Below are positions 19,663 through 28,505 of a stretch of 64,000 bases of DNA, piece by piece. The DNA lies in contig JBCBMY010000020.1 in NCBI GenBank assembly GCA_039822045.1, positions 1-64,000 of the forward strand, read 5' to 3'. The DNA comes from HLUCCA09 sp039822045 (lineage in GTDB: Bacteria; Pseudomonadota; Alphaproteobacteria; Rhodobacterales; Rhodobacteraceae). The position numbers were made by a program, and so were the translations under genes. The notes beneath the pieces are model-generated. The model saw only the letters and a list, made by a program, of their open reading frames with translations. It searched no databases and was not told where the DNA came from. Position 1 is the first letter of the stretch, and each line of letters opens with the position of its first letter.

Positions 19663-20649
19663 ATGGGCAAGACGGTACTGGTAACAGGCGGTGCTGGCTA
19701 CATCGGCTCGCATGCCTGCAAGGCGCTGGCATGCGCGGGCTACACGCCTGTCGCCTACGACAATCTCTCGACAGGCTGGGCCGACGCGGTGAAGTTCGGG
19801 CCGCTCGAAGAGGGCGACCTGACCGACCGCCACCGCCTCGACGAGGTCTTTGCCGTCCACCAGCCCGTCGCCGTCATGCACTTTGCGGCCCTCAGCCAGG
19901 TGAGCGAATCCATGCGCGAGCCTGGGCGCTACTGGCGCGAGAACGTCCTTGGGGCCCTCACGCTTGCCGAAGCGGCGGTCGCGGCGGGCTGTAAGACTTT
20001 CGTCTTTTCGTCGACCTGCGCCACCTATGGCGACCAGGACGGGGTGGTGCTTGACGAAACCTCCGAACAGCGCCCGATCAATGCCTACGGCGCGTCCAAG
20101 CGCGCAATTGAGGATATCCTCGCGAACTTCGAGGCCACCTTCGGGCTCCGCCACGTGATCTTTCGCTACTTCAACGTCGCCGGCGCCGACCCGGATTGCG
20201 AAGTGGGTGAGTTCCATCAACCGGAAACGCACCTTATCCCGCTGATGCTCGATGCCATCGACGGTCGGCGCCCAGCCCTCACGATCCACGGCACGGATTA
20301 CGACACGCCCGACGGCACCTGCATCCGCGACTACGTTCATGTGATGGATCTCGTCGAGGCGCATGTTCTTGGTCTGAAGTGGTTGGAAGACGGCAAGGGG
20401 AGCCGCGTCTTCAATCTCGGCACGGGCACCGGCTTTTCCGTGCGTGACGTGGTTGAGCACAGCCGGACGGTCACCAATCGCGCCGTGCCGATGGTAGAGG
20501 GCGACCGCAGGCCGGGAGACGCCGTGCGGCTCGTCTCGGGCTCGACGCGTGCCATCGAGGATCTGGGATGGCAGCCAAAACGCTCGACCATGCGTCAGAT
20601 GATTGCCGATGCCTGGGCCTGGCACCAGAATGGCGGCTATGCCCGATGA
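19663..20649 (+). CDS. galE: UDP-glucose 4-epimerase
   Basis: GalE interconverts UDP-glucose and UDP-galactose. The 328-residue short-chain dehydrogenase has the NAD-binding start VLVTGGAGYIGSHACKAL, SSTCATYG with the catalytic Ser/Thr, and YGASK with the catalytic Tyr and Lys. The C-terminal part shows IRDYVHVMDLVEAHVLGL and VFNLGTGTGFSVRDVV, both classic for GalE. It is 19 bases after galU with a GGGCGGGAG Shine-Dalgarno, and its 3' end overlaps the next glycosyltransferase. A related epimerase specificity (for instance on UDP-GlcNAc) is possible. Confidence 0.93.
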   Translation: MGKTVLVTGGAGYIGSHACKALACAGYTPVAYDNLSTGWADAVKFGPLEEGDLTDRHRLDEVFAVHQPVAVMHFAALSQVSESMREPGRYWRENVLGALTLAEAAVAAGCKTFVFSSTCATYGDQDGVVLDETSEQRPINAYGASKRAIEDILANFEATFGLRHVIFRYFNVAGADPDCEVGEFHQPETHLIPLMLDAIDGRRPALTIHGTDYDTPDGTCIRDYVHVMDLVEAHVLGLKWLEDGKGSRVFNLGTGTGFSVRDVVEHSRTVTNRAVPMVEGDRRPGDAVRLVSGSTRAIEDLGWQPKRSTMRQMIADAWAWHQNGGYAR

Positions 20650-21709
20650 GGATGACGGGTCAGGCCGCCTGATCGATGCGCCCCACCCCGGGCCCATTGC
20701 CGCAGCGGCCCAAGCCTACCGGATGCGATGGAAGCGTCGCCGCCTTCTGTGGCGCAGTTTCCGCAGCCGGCATGCCCTGCGCGCCGTCACGCCTCACCCC
20801 GTTCAGCCCCAAGGCGCCATCCTCGCGTTCGCGTGCGTCCGGAACGAGGCCCTCCGTCTGCCCTATTGGCTCGCGCACAACCGCCGCCTCGGTGTCGACC
20901 GCTTCCTTGTCGTCGACAACGGCTCCGACGATGGCACGCGCGATCTTCTGGCTGACCAGCCCGATGTCTCGCTCTGGTCAACCGACGCGGGATACAAGGC
21001 GAGCCGCTTCGGCATGGACTGGCTCAATCACCTTCTCACCCGGTTTGGCGCCGAGCATTGGTGCCTGACGGTCGATGCCGACGAGCTGCTTGTGTACCCC
21101 CACAGCGAGCGACTGGGCTTGGCGGCCCTGGCTGCCGAACTCGAACGGCGCCGGCAGCCGGCACTCGGCACGCTCATGGTCGAGCTTTATCCCAAGGGGC
21201 CGCTCGCCGGCGCAAGCTATCTGCCCGGTCAAGATCCGACCGAGGCATTGCCGTTCTTCGATGCCGAGGGCTACCGCATCCACCGTCAACGCCCGGCACG
21301 GAACCTCTGGGTGCAAGGCGGGCCGCGTGAGCGCGTGTTCTTCGCCGACCGCCCCGCCCTCTCGCCCACGCTCAACAAGCTGCCGTTCCTGCGCTGGCGG
21401 AGGGGTCAGACCTATCTGATCTCCACCCACTCCGCCTTGCCCCCGCGCCTCAACCTCGCCTGGGACGGCCCCGGTGACCCACGGCTCTCGGGCGCCCTTC
21501 TGCATACCAAGTTCCTGCCAGACGCAGTTCCCAACGCCCGCATCGAGAAGTCCCGCCGGCAGCATTTCCACGATCCCGACAAATTCGCCGGCTACTACGA
21601 CCGAGTGATGGACAACCCCGAGTTCTGGCATCCAGGCGCCACCCGCTATGAAGGCTGGGCGCAGCTCGAGCGCCTGGGACTGCTTTCGCGGGGCGGCTGG
21701 ATCGGCTGA
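20639..21709 (+). CDS. Family-2-like glycosyltransferase, first of a tandem pair
   Basis: A 356-residue cytoplasmic glycosyltransferase of the Glyco_tranf_2_4 type. It shows FACVRNEALRLPYWL, VVDNGSDDGTRD and the metal-binding DADELLVYP, then LNKLPF and HSALPPRLNL. The ATG at 20639 overlaps the end of galE by 11 bases; ATG 20630 is an alternative, and no strong Shine-Dalgarno separates them. The following gene is a clear paralog (collinear over the whole catalytic part), so the two arose by duplication. The sugar and acceptor are unknown. The position after galU-galE suggests use of UDP-hexose for a surface glycan. Confidence 0.85.
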   Translation: MPDEDDGSGRLIDAPHPGPIAAAAQAYRMRWKRRRLLWRSFRSRHALRAVTPHPVQPQGAILAFACVRNEALRLPYWLAHNRRLGVDRFLVVDNGSDDGTRDLLADQPDVSLWSTDAGYKASRFGMDWLNHLLTRFGAEHWCLTVDADELLVYPHSERLGLAALAAELERRRQPALGTLMVELYPKGPLAGASYLPGQDPTEALPFFDAEGYRIHRQRPARNLWVQGGPRERVFFADRPALSPTLNKLPFLRWRRGQTYLISTHSALPPRLNLAWDGPGDPRLSGALLHTKFLPDAVPNARIEKSRRQHFHDPDKFAGYYDRVMDNPEFWHPGATRYEGWAQLERLGLLSRGGWIG

Positions 21710-21840
21710 TTCGGCACTTCTTGTCGAAATCCTGTACGTGGCGTAGCTTGTCCAAAACACGCAGGTCGGCCGCCGCAACCAAGCGTTTACCCATTAACGT
21801 GCAGTGTGGCGGAGTGTGGGGCAAGAAAGGCGAGCAGGAC

Positions 21841-22851
21841 TTGGGCTTCATCACTTCTTACCGCTTGCGCTGGCGCCGCCGCAGGCTGTTGGCGCGGTCG
21901 TGGTGGAACGCGCGCGCCCTGCGCCCGGTGGCCGACAGAACCTCCGCCATTGCCCCTGACGATGTGCTCGCCTTCACCACCCTTCGCAACGAGTACATCC
22001 GCCTTCCCTACTTCCTTGAGTATTACCGCGATCTTGGCATCGGGCATTTCCTGATGGTCGACAACGGCTCGACCGACGGATCGCGCGAGTACCTGGCGGC
22101 CCAGCCCGACGTCTCGCTCTGGCACACAGAGGCCGGCTACCGTGCCGCGCGCTTCGGTGTCGACTGGCTGACCGATCTGCAGCGACGGTATGCCCATGAC
22201 CATTGGTCCCTCACCGTCGATCCCGACGAGTTCTTCGTGTACCCCTTCTGCGATACCCGGCCGCTTCAGGCGCTGACGGACTGGCTCGACAGCTGCGGGA
22301 TCCGCAGCTTCGCGGCGATGCTCCTCGATCTCTATCCCAGGGGCACCGTCCACGAGACGCCCTATCGCGAAGGGCAAAACCCCTTTGAGATTGCCCAATG
22401 GTTCGACAGCGCGAACTACACGATCAGCCGCAATCCCGATCTCTACAATCTGTGGATCCAGGGCGGCCCCCGGGCCCGCGCCTTCTTTGCAGACGCGCCC
22501 CAGGCCGCGCCCGCTCTGAACAAGATACCGCTGGTGAAGTGGCACCGCCGCTATGCCTATGTCCATTCAACTCACATGCTGATGCCGCGCGGCCTGAACC
22601 TGACCTACGACACCAGCGGCGGGGAAAAGACCTCGGGCGCGCTCCTCCACGCCAAGATCCTCGACACCCTTCCCCAAAAGGCGCTCGAAGAGGCCACGCG
22701 CGGCGAGCACTACGCCGGGGGCCGGGAATACGCCGCCTACCGGGCCGGTCTCGAGGACCAGACCGATCTCTGGACGGAATGGTCGGAGCGATACATCAAC
22801 TGGCGCCAGCTTGAGATCCTCGGCCTGATGTCTAAGGGAAACTGGGCATGA
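21841..22851 (+). CDS. Family-2-like glycosyltransferase, second of a tandem pair
   Basis: Paralog of the preceding gene, with the same order of motifs: FTTLRNEYIRLPYFLEYY, MVDNGSTDGSREYL, DPDEFFVYP, LNKIPLVKW and HMLMPRGLNL. The start is uncertain. I choose TTG 21841 because LGFITSYRLRWRRRRLLARS aligns with the paralog's N-terminus and AAAGG lies upstream; GTG 21817 or an earlier start is possible. Length from TTG is 336 residues. A 131-base gap before it contains a possible promoter (TTGTCG, 17 bases, TAGCTT). It overlaps the next gene by four bases (ATGA). Confidence 0.83.
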   Translation: MGFITSYRLRWRRRRLLARSWWNARALRPVADRTSAIAPDDVLAFTTLRNEYIRLPYFLEYYRDLGIGHFLMVDNGSTDGSREYLAAQPDVSLWHTEAGYRAARFGVDWLTDLQRRYAHDHWSLTVDPDEFFVYPFCDTRPLQALTDWLDSCGIRSFAAMLLDLYPRGTVHETPYREGQNPFEIAQWFDSANYTISRNPDLYNLWIQGGPRARAFFADAPQAAPALNKIPLVKWHRRYAYVHSTHMLMPRGLNLTYDTSGGEKTSGALLHAKILDTLPQKALEEATRGEHYAGGREYAAYRAGLEDQTDLWTEWSERYINWRQLEILGLMSKGNWA

Positions 22852-24560
22852 CAGTCGGCGTCGTCATGCTAGTACACACCGCGCTCGACCGCGCGGCAGA
22901 GGTTGCGCGTCACTTCGCGCGCTCGGGCTGCCCTGTCATCATCCACGCCGACCGCAAGGTGCCGCGCGCCGCTTTTGAGCCCTTTCGCGCGGCCCTCGCC
23001 CGCGAGCCCGACATCGCTTTCGCCGCCCGTCGCCACCGCTGCCACTGGGGCATGTGGGGGATCGTTGGGGCCACGCTCGACGCCGCCGAGGAGTTGCTCG
23101 CCCTTCATCCCGCAATCGGGCACGTCTTTCTGACTTCGGGCTCCTGCCTGCCGCTGCGGCCGATACCGGAGCTCCAGCGCTACCTGGCGCGCCGGTCCGA
23201 CACCGACTTCATCGAGAGCGTCACCATCGAGGATGTCGTGTGGTCCAAGCACGGGTTCGACCACGATCGGTTCGCCTATCGCTTCCCGTTCTCGTTTCAG
23301 CGCCACCGCCGCCTGTTCGATGCCAGCGTCGAGATCCAGCGCCGCTTCAATTTCCACCGTCGCCTGCCCGGTCGGCTGCAGCCGCATCTCGGCTCGCAAT
23401 GGTGGTGTCTGACGCGCAAGACCCTCGGTGCCATTCTCACCGATCCCGACCGTCCGGCCTATGACCGGTTCTTCAGGCGCGTCTGGATCCCGGACGAAAG
23501 CTATTTCCAAAGCCTTGCACGTCTCCACGCCCGACAGATCGAAAGCCGGTCGCTGACGCTTTCGAAGTTCGACTTTCAGGGCAAGCCCCACGTGTTCTAC
23601 GACGACCACCTGCAGCTTTTGCGCAGGTCAGACTGTTTTGTCGCCCGCAAGATCTGGCCCCGGGCGGACCGGCTCTACGGGAGTTTTCTGTCAAACGACC
23701 CGCTGGTGACCAAGAATGCCGAGCCCAACCCGGGCAAGATCGATCGCCTCTTCTCGCGTTCGGTCGAGCGCCGGGTGCATGGCCGCCCCGGGCTTCTGAT
23801 GCAGAGCCGCTTCCCAGCCGACAGCTATGATGTGGTCAGAACGGCCGCGCCCTATTCGATCTTCGAAGGCTTTGCCGACGTCTTCGAGGGCTTCGAGGGT
23901 TGGCTGTCCAAGACCACCGGAAATCGCGTCCATGGTCACCTCTTCGCGCCGGGTCGGGCCGAACTCGCCGGGGGCGCCCGGGCCTACAACGGCGGGCTCT
24001 CCGACAGTGCCGCCTTGCGCGACTACAACCCCCGCACATTCCTGACCTCGTTGATCTGGGCCACGCGCGGCGAGCGGCAGTGTTTCATGTTCGGCCCTGC
24101 CGACAACCAAGAGATCACAGGCTTCGTGGCGGGCGACCAGAATGCTCAAGTGTCAATCATCACCGGCGCATGGGCGTTGCGGTTGTTCCGTGCCGAGGCC
24201 AAGGGTCATATCGCCGGCGAAACCCTTCGCCGCGAAGCCGCACGGCTGCAGAGGGTCGAGCTCGGTCATATCGAACTGATGCGGGCAAGCTGGGTGAAGG
24301 CGCGGGTGCGACACTGGCCCCTTGCCGACTTCCTCGATGCTCCGATGGAGCACATTACGCCAATCCTCGACGAGATCACGCCCCGCAGCCCGCGCCGCCC
24401 GACCGAGGCGCCGCAGCTTGCGCCACTCGACGGCTTTGGCGCCTTCATCCAAACGCTCAAGAACGCCGGCATGAACCTCCACCTCGTCGGTGACATTCCG
24501 GCAGGGGATCCGCCTCCGGCGCAGCTTGGCAGTCGCGAGCGCCCCTACCTCGTGAGATGA
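22848..24560 (+). CDS. Core-2/I-branching (GT14-like) glycosyltransferase with long C-terminal domain
   Basis: A 570-residue protein. The first 270 residues look like the Core-2/I-branching, GT14 family: VVMLVHTALDRAAEVARHF, IIHADRKV, CHWGMWGIVGATLDA, FLTSGSCLPLRPI, SQWWCLTRKTL and IPDESYFQSL. The remaining 300 residues (starting near LLRRSDCFVARKIWPRADRLYG) form a separate domain of unknown function that I associate with rhodobacterial members of this family. No signal peptide or membrane helix is visible. ATGA overlap with the upstream transferase and a three-base gap to the sulfotransferase point to one operon. Confidence 0.8.
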   Translation: MTVGVVMLVHTALDRAAEVARHFARSGCPVIIHADRKVPRAAFEPFRAALAREPDIAFAARRHRCHWGMWGIVGATLDAAEELLALHPAIGHVFLTSGSCLPLRPIPELQRYLARRSDTDFIESVTIEDVVWSKHGFDHDRFAYRFPFSFQRHRRLFDASVEIQRRFNFHRRLPGRLQPHLGSQWWCLTRKTLGAILTDPDRPAYDRFFRRVWIPDESYFQSLARLHARQIESRSLTLSKFDFQGKPHVFYDDHLQLLRRSDCFVARKIWPRADRLYGSFLSNDPLVTKNAEPNPGKIDRLFSRSVERRVHGRPGLLMQSRFPADSYDVVRTAAPYSIFEGFADVFEGFEGWLSKTTGNRVHGHLFAPGRAELAGGARAYNGGLSDSAALRDYNPRTFLTSLIWATRGERQCFMFGPADNQEITGFVAGDQNAQVSIITGAWALRLFRAEAKGHIAGETLRREAARLQRVELGHIELMRASWVKARVRHWPLADFLDAPMEHITPILDEITPRSPRRPTEAPQLAPLDGFGAFIQTLKNAGMNLHLVGDIPAGDPPPAQLGSRERPYLVR

Positions 24561-24563
24561 GCC

Positions 24564-25997
24564 ATGGCGTTTGAAAGCTTCGTGGTTTTCGCCGAAATGC
24601 GAACCGGGTCGAACTTTCTCGAAGAAGAGCTCAACCGCATCGACGGGGTCACCTGTCACGGCGAGGCCTTCAATCCGGTCTTCATCGGCGCGCCCGACCG
24701 CAAGCAGATGATGGGGGTCGACCTGTCCGAGCGTGAGCGCGATCCGCTTCGCCTCCTCCGTCTTCTGCGGGAGCGAACGGATGGCCTGTCGGGATTCCGG
24801 TTCTTCCACGACCACGATCCAAGGATTTTCGATGCCGTCGTGGCCGACCGCAGCTGCGCCAAGATCGTGCTGACCCGCGCGCCCCTCGACAGCTACATCT
24901 CTTGGAAGATTGCCGCTGCGACGGGCCAGTGGACGCTGACGGATGCCAAGGACCGCAAGGCGGCCCTCGCCACGTTCGATGCGCCCGAGTTCGACGCGTT
25001 CCTCGACCGGTTGCAAGCCTTCCGCCTGCGCCTGACCCGCGCCCTGCAGATCACGGGCCAAGTGCCATTTCATATCGCCTACGAGGATATCGGCGATCTG
25101 GAGGTCGTGAATGGACTTGCCGACTGGCTCGGCGCGCGCGGGCGGCTCGACGAGCACAGGCCCAATCTCAAGCCGCAGAACCCCGGCACCGCAGCCGATA
25201 AGGTGGCAAACCCCGACGAGATGATCGAGGCCCTCTCCGGCATCGATGCGTTCGGGCTGACCCGCGTACCCCAGATGGAGCCGCGCCGGAGCCCGTCCGT
25301 GCCGACCTTCGTGGCGGCCCCCGAGGCCCCGGCTCTCTTCCTGCCGATCAAGGGCGGGCCCACTGAGCGTATCGAGGCTTGGCTGGCCTCCCTCGACGGC
25401 GCTGAGCTCGGCACGCTCCGGCGCGGGTTCACGCGCAAGTCGCTTCGGCAATGGCGCAACCATGCCAAGGACGGGCGCAGCTTCACTGTCCTGGCGCACC
25501 CGCTGGATCGGCTTCACCGCGCTTTTCTGCGCCACATCCTACCCGCCGATGGCCCGCAGAGCTTTCATGAGATCCGAGCCTCCCTGCGCGAGGTCTATGG
25601 CCTCCCGCTGCCCGAGGGCGACCCGGGCCCGGATTGGACGCAGGTCGACCACCGGGCGGCGTTTCTCGGGTTTCTCCGGTTCGCGCGGGCCAACCTCGCC
25701 GGTCAGACAAGCCTGCGCTCCGACCCGGCCTGGTCCAGCCAGACGTCTCTATTGCAAGGATTTGCCGAGGTCATCCTGCCCGACATGATCTTGCGCGAGG
25801 CAGATCTGGCTCGCGGGCTGGAAACGCTTGCGGCCCAGATCGCCCGCGTGTCCCCTGCCCTTCCGACCGCCGAGGCCAGGGCCACACCTGCACTCGCCGA
25901 CATCTACGACGAAGAGATCGAGGCCGCCGCACGCGACGTCCACAATGTCGACTTCGTGGGGTTTGGTTTTCGCCGCTGGGACCGCGGGCGCGCCTAG
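24564..25997 (+). CDS. PAPS-dependent sulfotransferase (Stf0/NodH-like), two-part
   Basis: A 477-residue cytoplasmic protein. The N-terminal half has the 5'-phosphosulfate-binding pattern FAEMRTGSNFLEEELN, GFRFFHDHDPRIF, KIVLTRAPLDSYISWKIA (3'-phosphate region) and YEDIGD, as in Stf0 and NodH sulfotransferases. The C-terminal half, after a linker near residue 230, contains FTVLAHPLDRLHRAFLRHIL, resembling the 3'-phosphate-binding segment of Sulfotransfer_2 proteins, so it may be a second, possibly degenerate, sulfotransferase-like domain. It is the last gene of the glycosyltransferase operon. Its stop codon overlaps the ptsN stop in the shared CTAG. Confidence 0.8.
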   Translation: MAFESFVVFAEMRTGSNFLEEELNRIDGVTCHGEAFNPVFIGAPDRKQMMGVDLSERERDPLRLLRLLRERTDGLSGFRFFHDHDPRIFDAVVADRSCAKIVLTRAPLDSYISWKIAAATGQWTLTDAKDRKAALATFDAPEFDAFLDRLQAFRLRLTRALQITGQVPFHIAYEDIGDLEVVNGLADWLGARGRLDEHRPNLKPQNPGTAADKVANPDEMIEALSGIDAFGLTRVPQMEPRRSPSVPTFVAAPEAPALFLPIKGGPTERIEAWLASLDGAELGTLRRGFTRKSLRQWRNHAKDGRSFTVLAHPLDRLHRAFLRHILPADGPQSFHEIRASLREVYGLPLPEGDPGPDWTQVDHRAAFLGFLRFARANLAGQTSLRSDPAWSSQTSLLQGFAEVILPDMILREADLARGLETLAAQIARVSPALPTAEARATPALADIYDEEIEAAARDVHNVDFVGFGFRRWDRGRA

Positions 25998-26458
25998 GCA
26001 GCCGCGGTCGCCGGCCCGGCCGTAAGGACGGTGTGCAGCGTATCGGGGCTCTGGTTCGCCCGGAGCTTGGCGCAGATAGCCGGGTCGCGCATCGTGCGTG
26101 ACACGGCCGCCAGCGCCTTGAGATGGTGCACGCCCGCATCCTCAGGAGCCACCAGAGCAAAGACCAGATCGACCGGCTGCCGGTCGACCGCCTCAAAATC
26201 CATCGGCTTATCGAGCTTGAAGAAGAGCCCGCAGAGCTGAGAGATCCCCGCAACGCGCGCATGGGGCAAGGCGATCCCGTGGCCCACCGCCGTGGGGCCA
26301 AGCGTCTCGCGTTCCATCAGTGCCTCACAAATTCGGGCCGTCGGGCAGTCGTACACATTATGCGCCACTTCCCCCAATTTCTGGAACAGGCGCTTCTTGG
26401 ACGTCGACTCTGCGATGATCCGCACCGCGTCTGGCTTTAGAAGCTCAGAGAGTTGCAT
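25994..26458 (-). CDS. ptsN: Nitrogen-PTS regulatory protein EIIA(Ntr)
   Basis: EIIA(Ntr) receives phosphate from NPr and acts as a regulator of potassium, nitrogen and envelope functions. I start at ATG 26458 (MQLSELLKPDAVRI, 154 residues), the conserved N-terminus. The phosphorylatable His66 lies in HGIALPHAR. The PTS_EIIA_2 fold motifs LVFALVAPEDAGVHHLKALAAVSR follow. It is downstream of rpoN and hpf, the standard arrangement. Its stop codon shares the palindrome CTAG with the convergent sulfotransferase gene. Confidence 0.94.
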   Translation of the reverse strand: MQLSELLKPDAVRIIAESTSKKRLFQKLGEVAHNVYDCPTARICEALMERETLGPTAVGHGIALPHARVAGISQLCGLFFKLDKPMDFEAVDRQPVDLVFALVAPEDAGVHHLKALAAVSRTMRDPAICAKLRANQSPDTLHTVLTAGPATAAA

Positions 26459-26508
26459 GTCTGCCCTTTTACTTGCCGAGGCACCTTCTGCGCACACGAA
26501 CAGGCGTT

Positions 26509-27084
26509 TCAGGTTGTTTTGGGATCGATCCAGCCGATATTCCCGTCATCCCGGCGATACACCACATTCACCCCGTTATGCCCTTCGTTGCGAAAAACGA
26601 GAATCGGCGCGCCAGCAAGCTCCATCTGCATCACCGCTTCCCCAACTGACAGGGCAGGCACCCGTGTCTCCATCTCCGCGATGATCATAGGCTGCAGGCT
26701 ATCGGGCTCCGGGCTGTCCTCCTCCGTATCAGACCCGGCAAGGATATACGTAGCCGCACCAGAGACTTCAACCGGCTCCTTACGATCGCGGTGATGATCT
26801 TTCAACCGTCGCTTGTAGCGACGAAGCTGCTTTTCCATCTTCTCGGCGCAGCTGTCGAAGGCGGCATAGATCTCGGTCGCATGCGCGCGTGCCTGTGCCG
26901 TGAGCCCGGTCGACAGGTGCACAACCGCTTCGCAGACAAACTCGTGGGCACTCTTCGAGAAGATCACCGTGGCGTCCGTTGGCCGGCCGGCATACTTGCC
27001 GACGACCTCGTCGATCTCCCGATGCACGTGAGACTGCAACGCTTCGCCGATGTCGATCTGGTGCCCACTGATCTGATAGCGCAT
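26509..27084 (-). CDS. hpf: Ribosome hibernation promoting factor, long form
   Basis: Long HPF dimerises 70S ribosomes into inactive 100S particles in stationary phase. I start at ATG 27084 (MRYQISGHQIDIGEALQSHV, 191 residues), preceded by GGAGGAAG. The N-terminal S30AE domain runs to about residue 105 (FVCEAVVHLSTGLTAQARA, then the basic YKRRLKDHHRDR). After an acidic linker the C-terminal dimerisation domain (ALSVGEAVMQMELAGAPILVFRN, VVYRRDDGNIGWIDP) is complete. The gene follows rpoN by 56 bases. Confidence 0.95.
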   Translation of the reverse strand: MRYQISGHQIDIGEALQSHVHREIDEVVGKYAGRPTDATVIFSKSAHEFVCEAVVHLSTGLTAQARAHATEIYAAFDSCAEKMEKQLRRYKRRLKDHHRDRKEPVEVSGAATYILAGSDTEEDSPEPDSLQPMIIAEMETRVPALSVGEAVMQMELAGAPILVFRNEGHNGVNVVYRRDDGNIGWIDPKTT

Positions 27085-27140
27085 GCCACTTCCTCCGGTT
27101 GATCCCTTGTCGGACACCCACTGCGGCCGGGCGTGCCGCG

Positions 27141-28472
27141 TCACGCTCCGGCCGGATGTCTCCCGGCCGAGCGCCGCGCCTGAAGTGACAGGCGCCTGCG
27201 GCGTTGCGATTTTGAGGGGATATCCATGCATTTGCGGTATTTGGCGACAGTTCGTCGGGCTATGTCAACGCCGAGATCTCCGAGCCTTGACGCGATCTCA
27301 TCGTCGCTGAGCACCGCCCCCTCTCGCTCTGCGGCAATAATCTTGCGCAGGCGATCCTGGATTTCGGCGCTCGATCGGACGCCACCATTCGACTGCTGCA
27401 CCGCAGAAGGAAAGAACGCCGACAGGGGGTATGTGCGCCCATGAAACAACAGCGCCGAGCCCGTAACGGCGCGGCCGACTGTGGCCGGATGCAATCCAAG
27501 TTCCTCCGCAACGGCGCGGCGCGACAAGGGCAAGGGTGCCGCCGCATGACCCGCGAAATAAGGGGCCTGCCGCTCAACCAGAACCCCGCCGACACGCAGC
27601 AGGGTACGCTTGCGAAACGACATTGCCATGATCAGTTGCCGCGCCTCGGCGCGGTGCACGGCCACGAAACCGCGCGCACTCTCATCGGGGCCTGCTGCAG
27701 CGCGGCGGATGAGGGCCTTGTCGACGCGCAACGACGGCGCCCACTCCTCAACGGGCGAGATTTGCGGCTGCCCGGTCACGTCGAGTGTCACCTGCAATTC
27801 CGGCAGAAGCGGCAGCGCGGGCAGTGCGGCGATCTGTGCCGCGGGCTCGGGCGAAAGCCGGGCAATGCGGTCGGCCAGCGCCTCTGCCTCCGCCACCCTG
27901 ACCCCGAGTGCCGACGCCGCGTCCTTCATCCTGCCGCGCGCCAACAGCCCCAATACGCCGCAGACCGAGCGTGCCTGCGTTTCGTCCATCCCTTCATCCT
28001 GCAGTTGCAAGCGCAGGCAGTCCGCCAGGTCACGCGCCGCCACGCCGGCGGGCTCGCAAGCCTGCAACGCATCGCGCGCCGCTGCCACCTCGCCGGGTCG
28101 GGCACCGAGCTGGGCTGCAATCGTCTCGTCGTCTTCGGGCAGATAGCCGCGCGCATCCAGATCTTCGCTCAGATACTCCGCGAGCGCGCGCACGCGTGGC
28201 GGCAAACGCTGGCCAGCCAGCTGCAGCCGCAGATGCTCGCACAGGTTCTGAGGTGTCGGGACGGCCGTTGCGATCCGCGCTTCGGTATCAACACGACCCG
28301 CCGACGGCGCACTGTCCAAAATCAGAAACGGGTTTTCTGCCGCCGCTAGCTCGACCTTGGCCGCAAGGTCCTGCAGGGGCGCCGCAAGAATGTCCATCCC
28401 GATCGACAGCCCTGGAGCGAGCCGCTGGCGCAGCCCCAGACGCTGGTCGACCTCCATGCGAAGTCCGGTCAT
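27141..28472 (-). CDS. rpoN: RNA polymerase sigma-54 factor
   Basis: Sigma-54 directs RNA polymerase to -24/-12 promoters with enhancer-binding activators. The 443-residue protein keeps the RpoN box ARRTVAKYRK (405-414) and the helix-turn-helix segment RRAVAEELGLHPATVGRAV. Region I is unusual: where most sigma-54 proteins have a Gln-rich MTPQLQQAIRLL-type stretch, this one reads RLAPGLSIGMDILAAPLQDL. The acidic region II is short. A basic C-terminal extension (SQRRRRLSLQARRSAGR) follows the box. Neighbours lptB upstream and hpf-ptsN downstream are canonical. Confidence 0.93.
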   Translation of the reverse strand: MTGLRMEVDQRLGLRQRLAPGLSIGMDILAAPLQDLAAKVELAAAENPFLILDSAPSAGRVDTEARIATAVPTPQNLCEHLRLQLAGQRLPPRVRALAEYLSEDLDARGYLPEDDETIAAQLGARPGEVAAARDALQACEPAGVAARDLADCLRLQLQDEGMDETQARSVCGVLGLLARGRMKDAASALGVRVAEAEALADRIARLSPEPAAQIAALPALPLLPELQVTLDVTGQPQISPVEEWAPSLRVDKALIRRAAAGPDESARGFVAVHRAEARQLIMAMSFRKRTLLRVGGVLVERQAPYFAGHAAAPLPLSRRAVAEELGLHPATVGRAVTGSALLFHGRTYPLSAFFPSAVQQSNGGVRSSAEIQDRLRKIIAAEREGAVLSDDEIASRLGDLGVDIARRTVAKYRKCMDIPSKSQRRRRLSLQARRSAGRHPAGA

Positions 28473-28505
28473 GCCCTTGCCTCGCAGGCGCCGGTCCCGC
28501 CCGGT

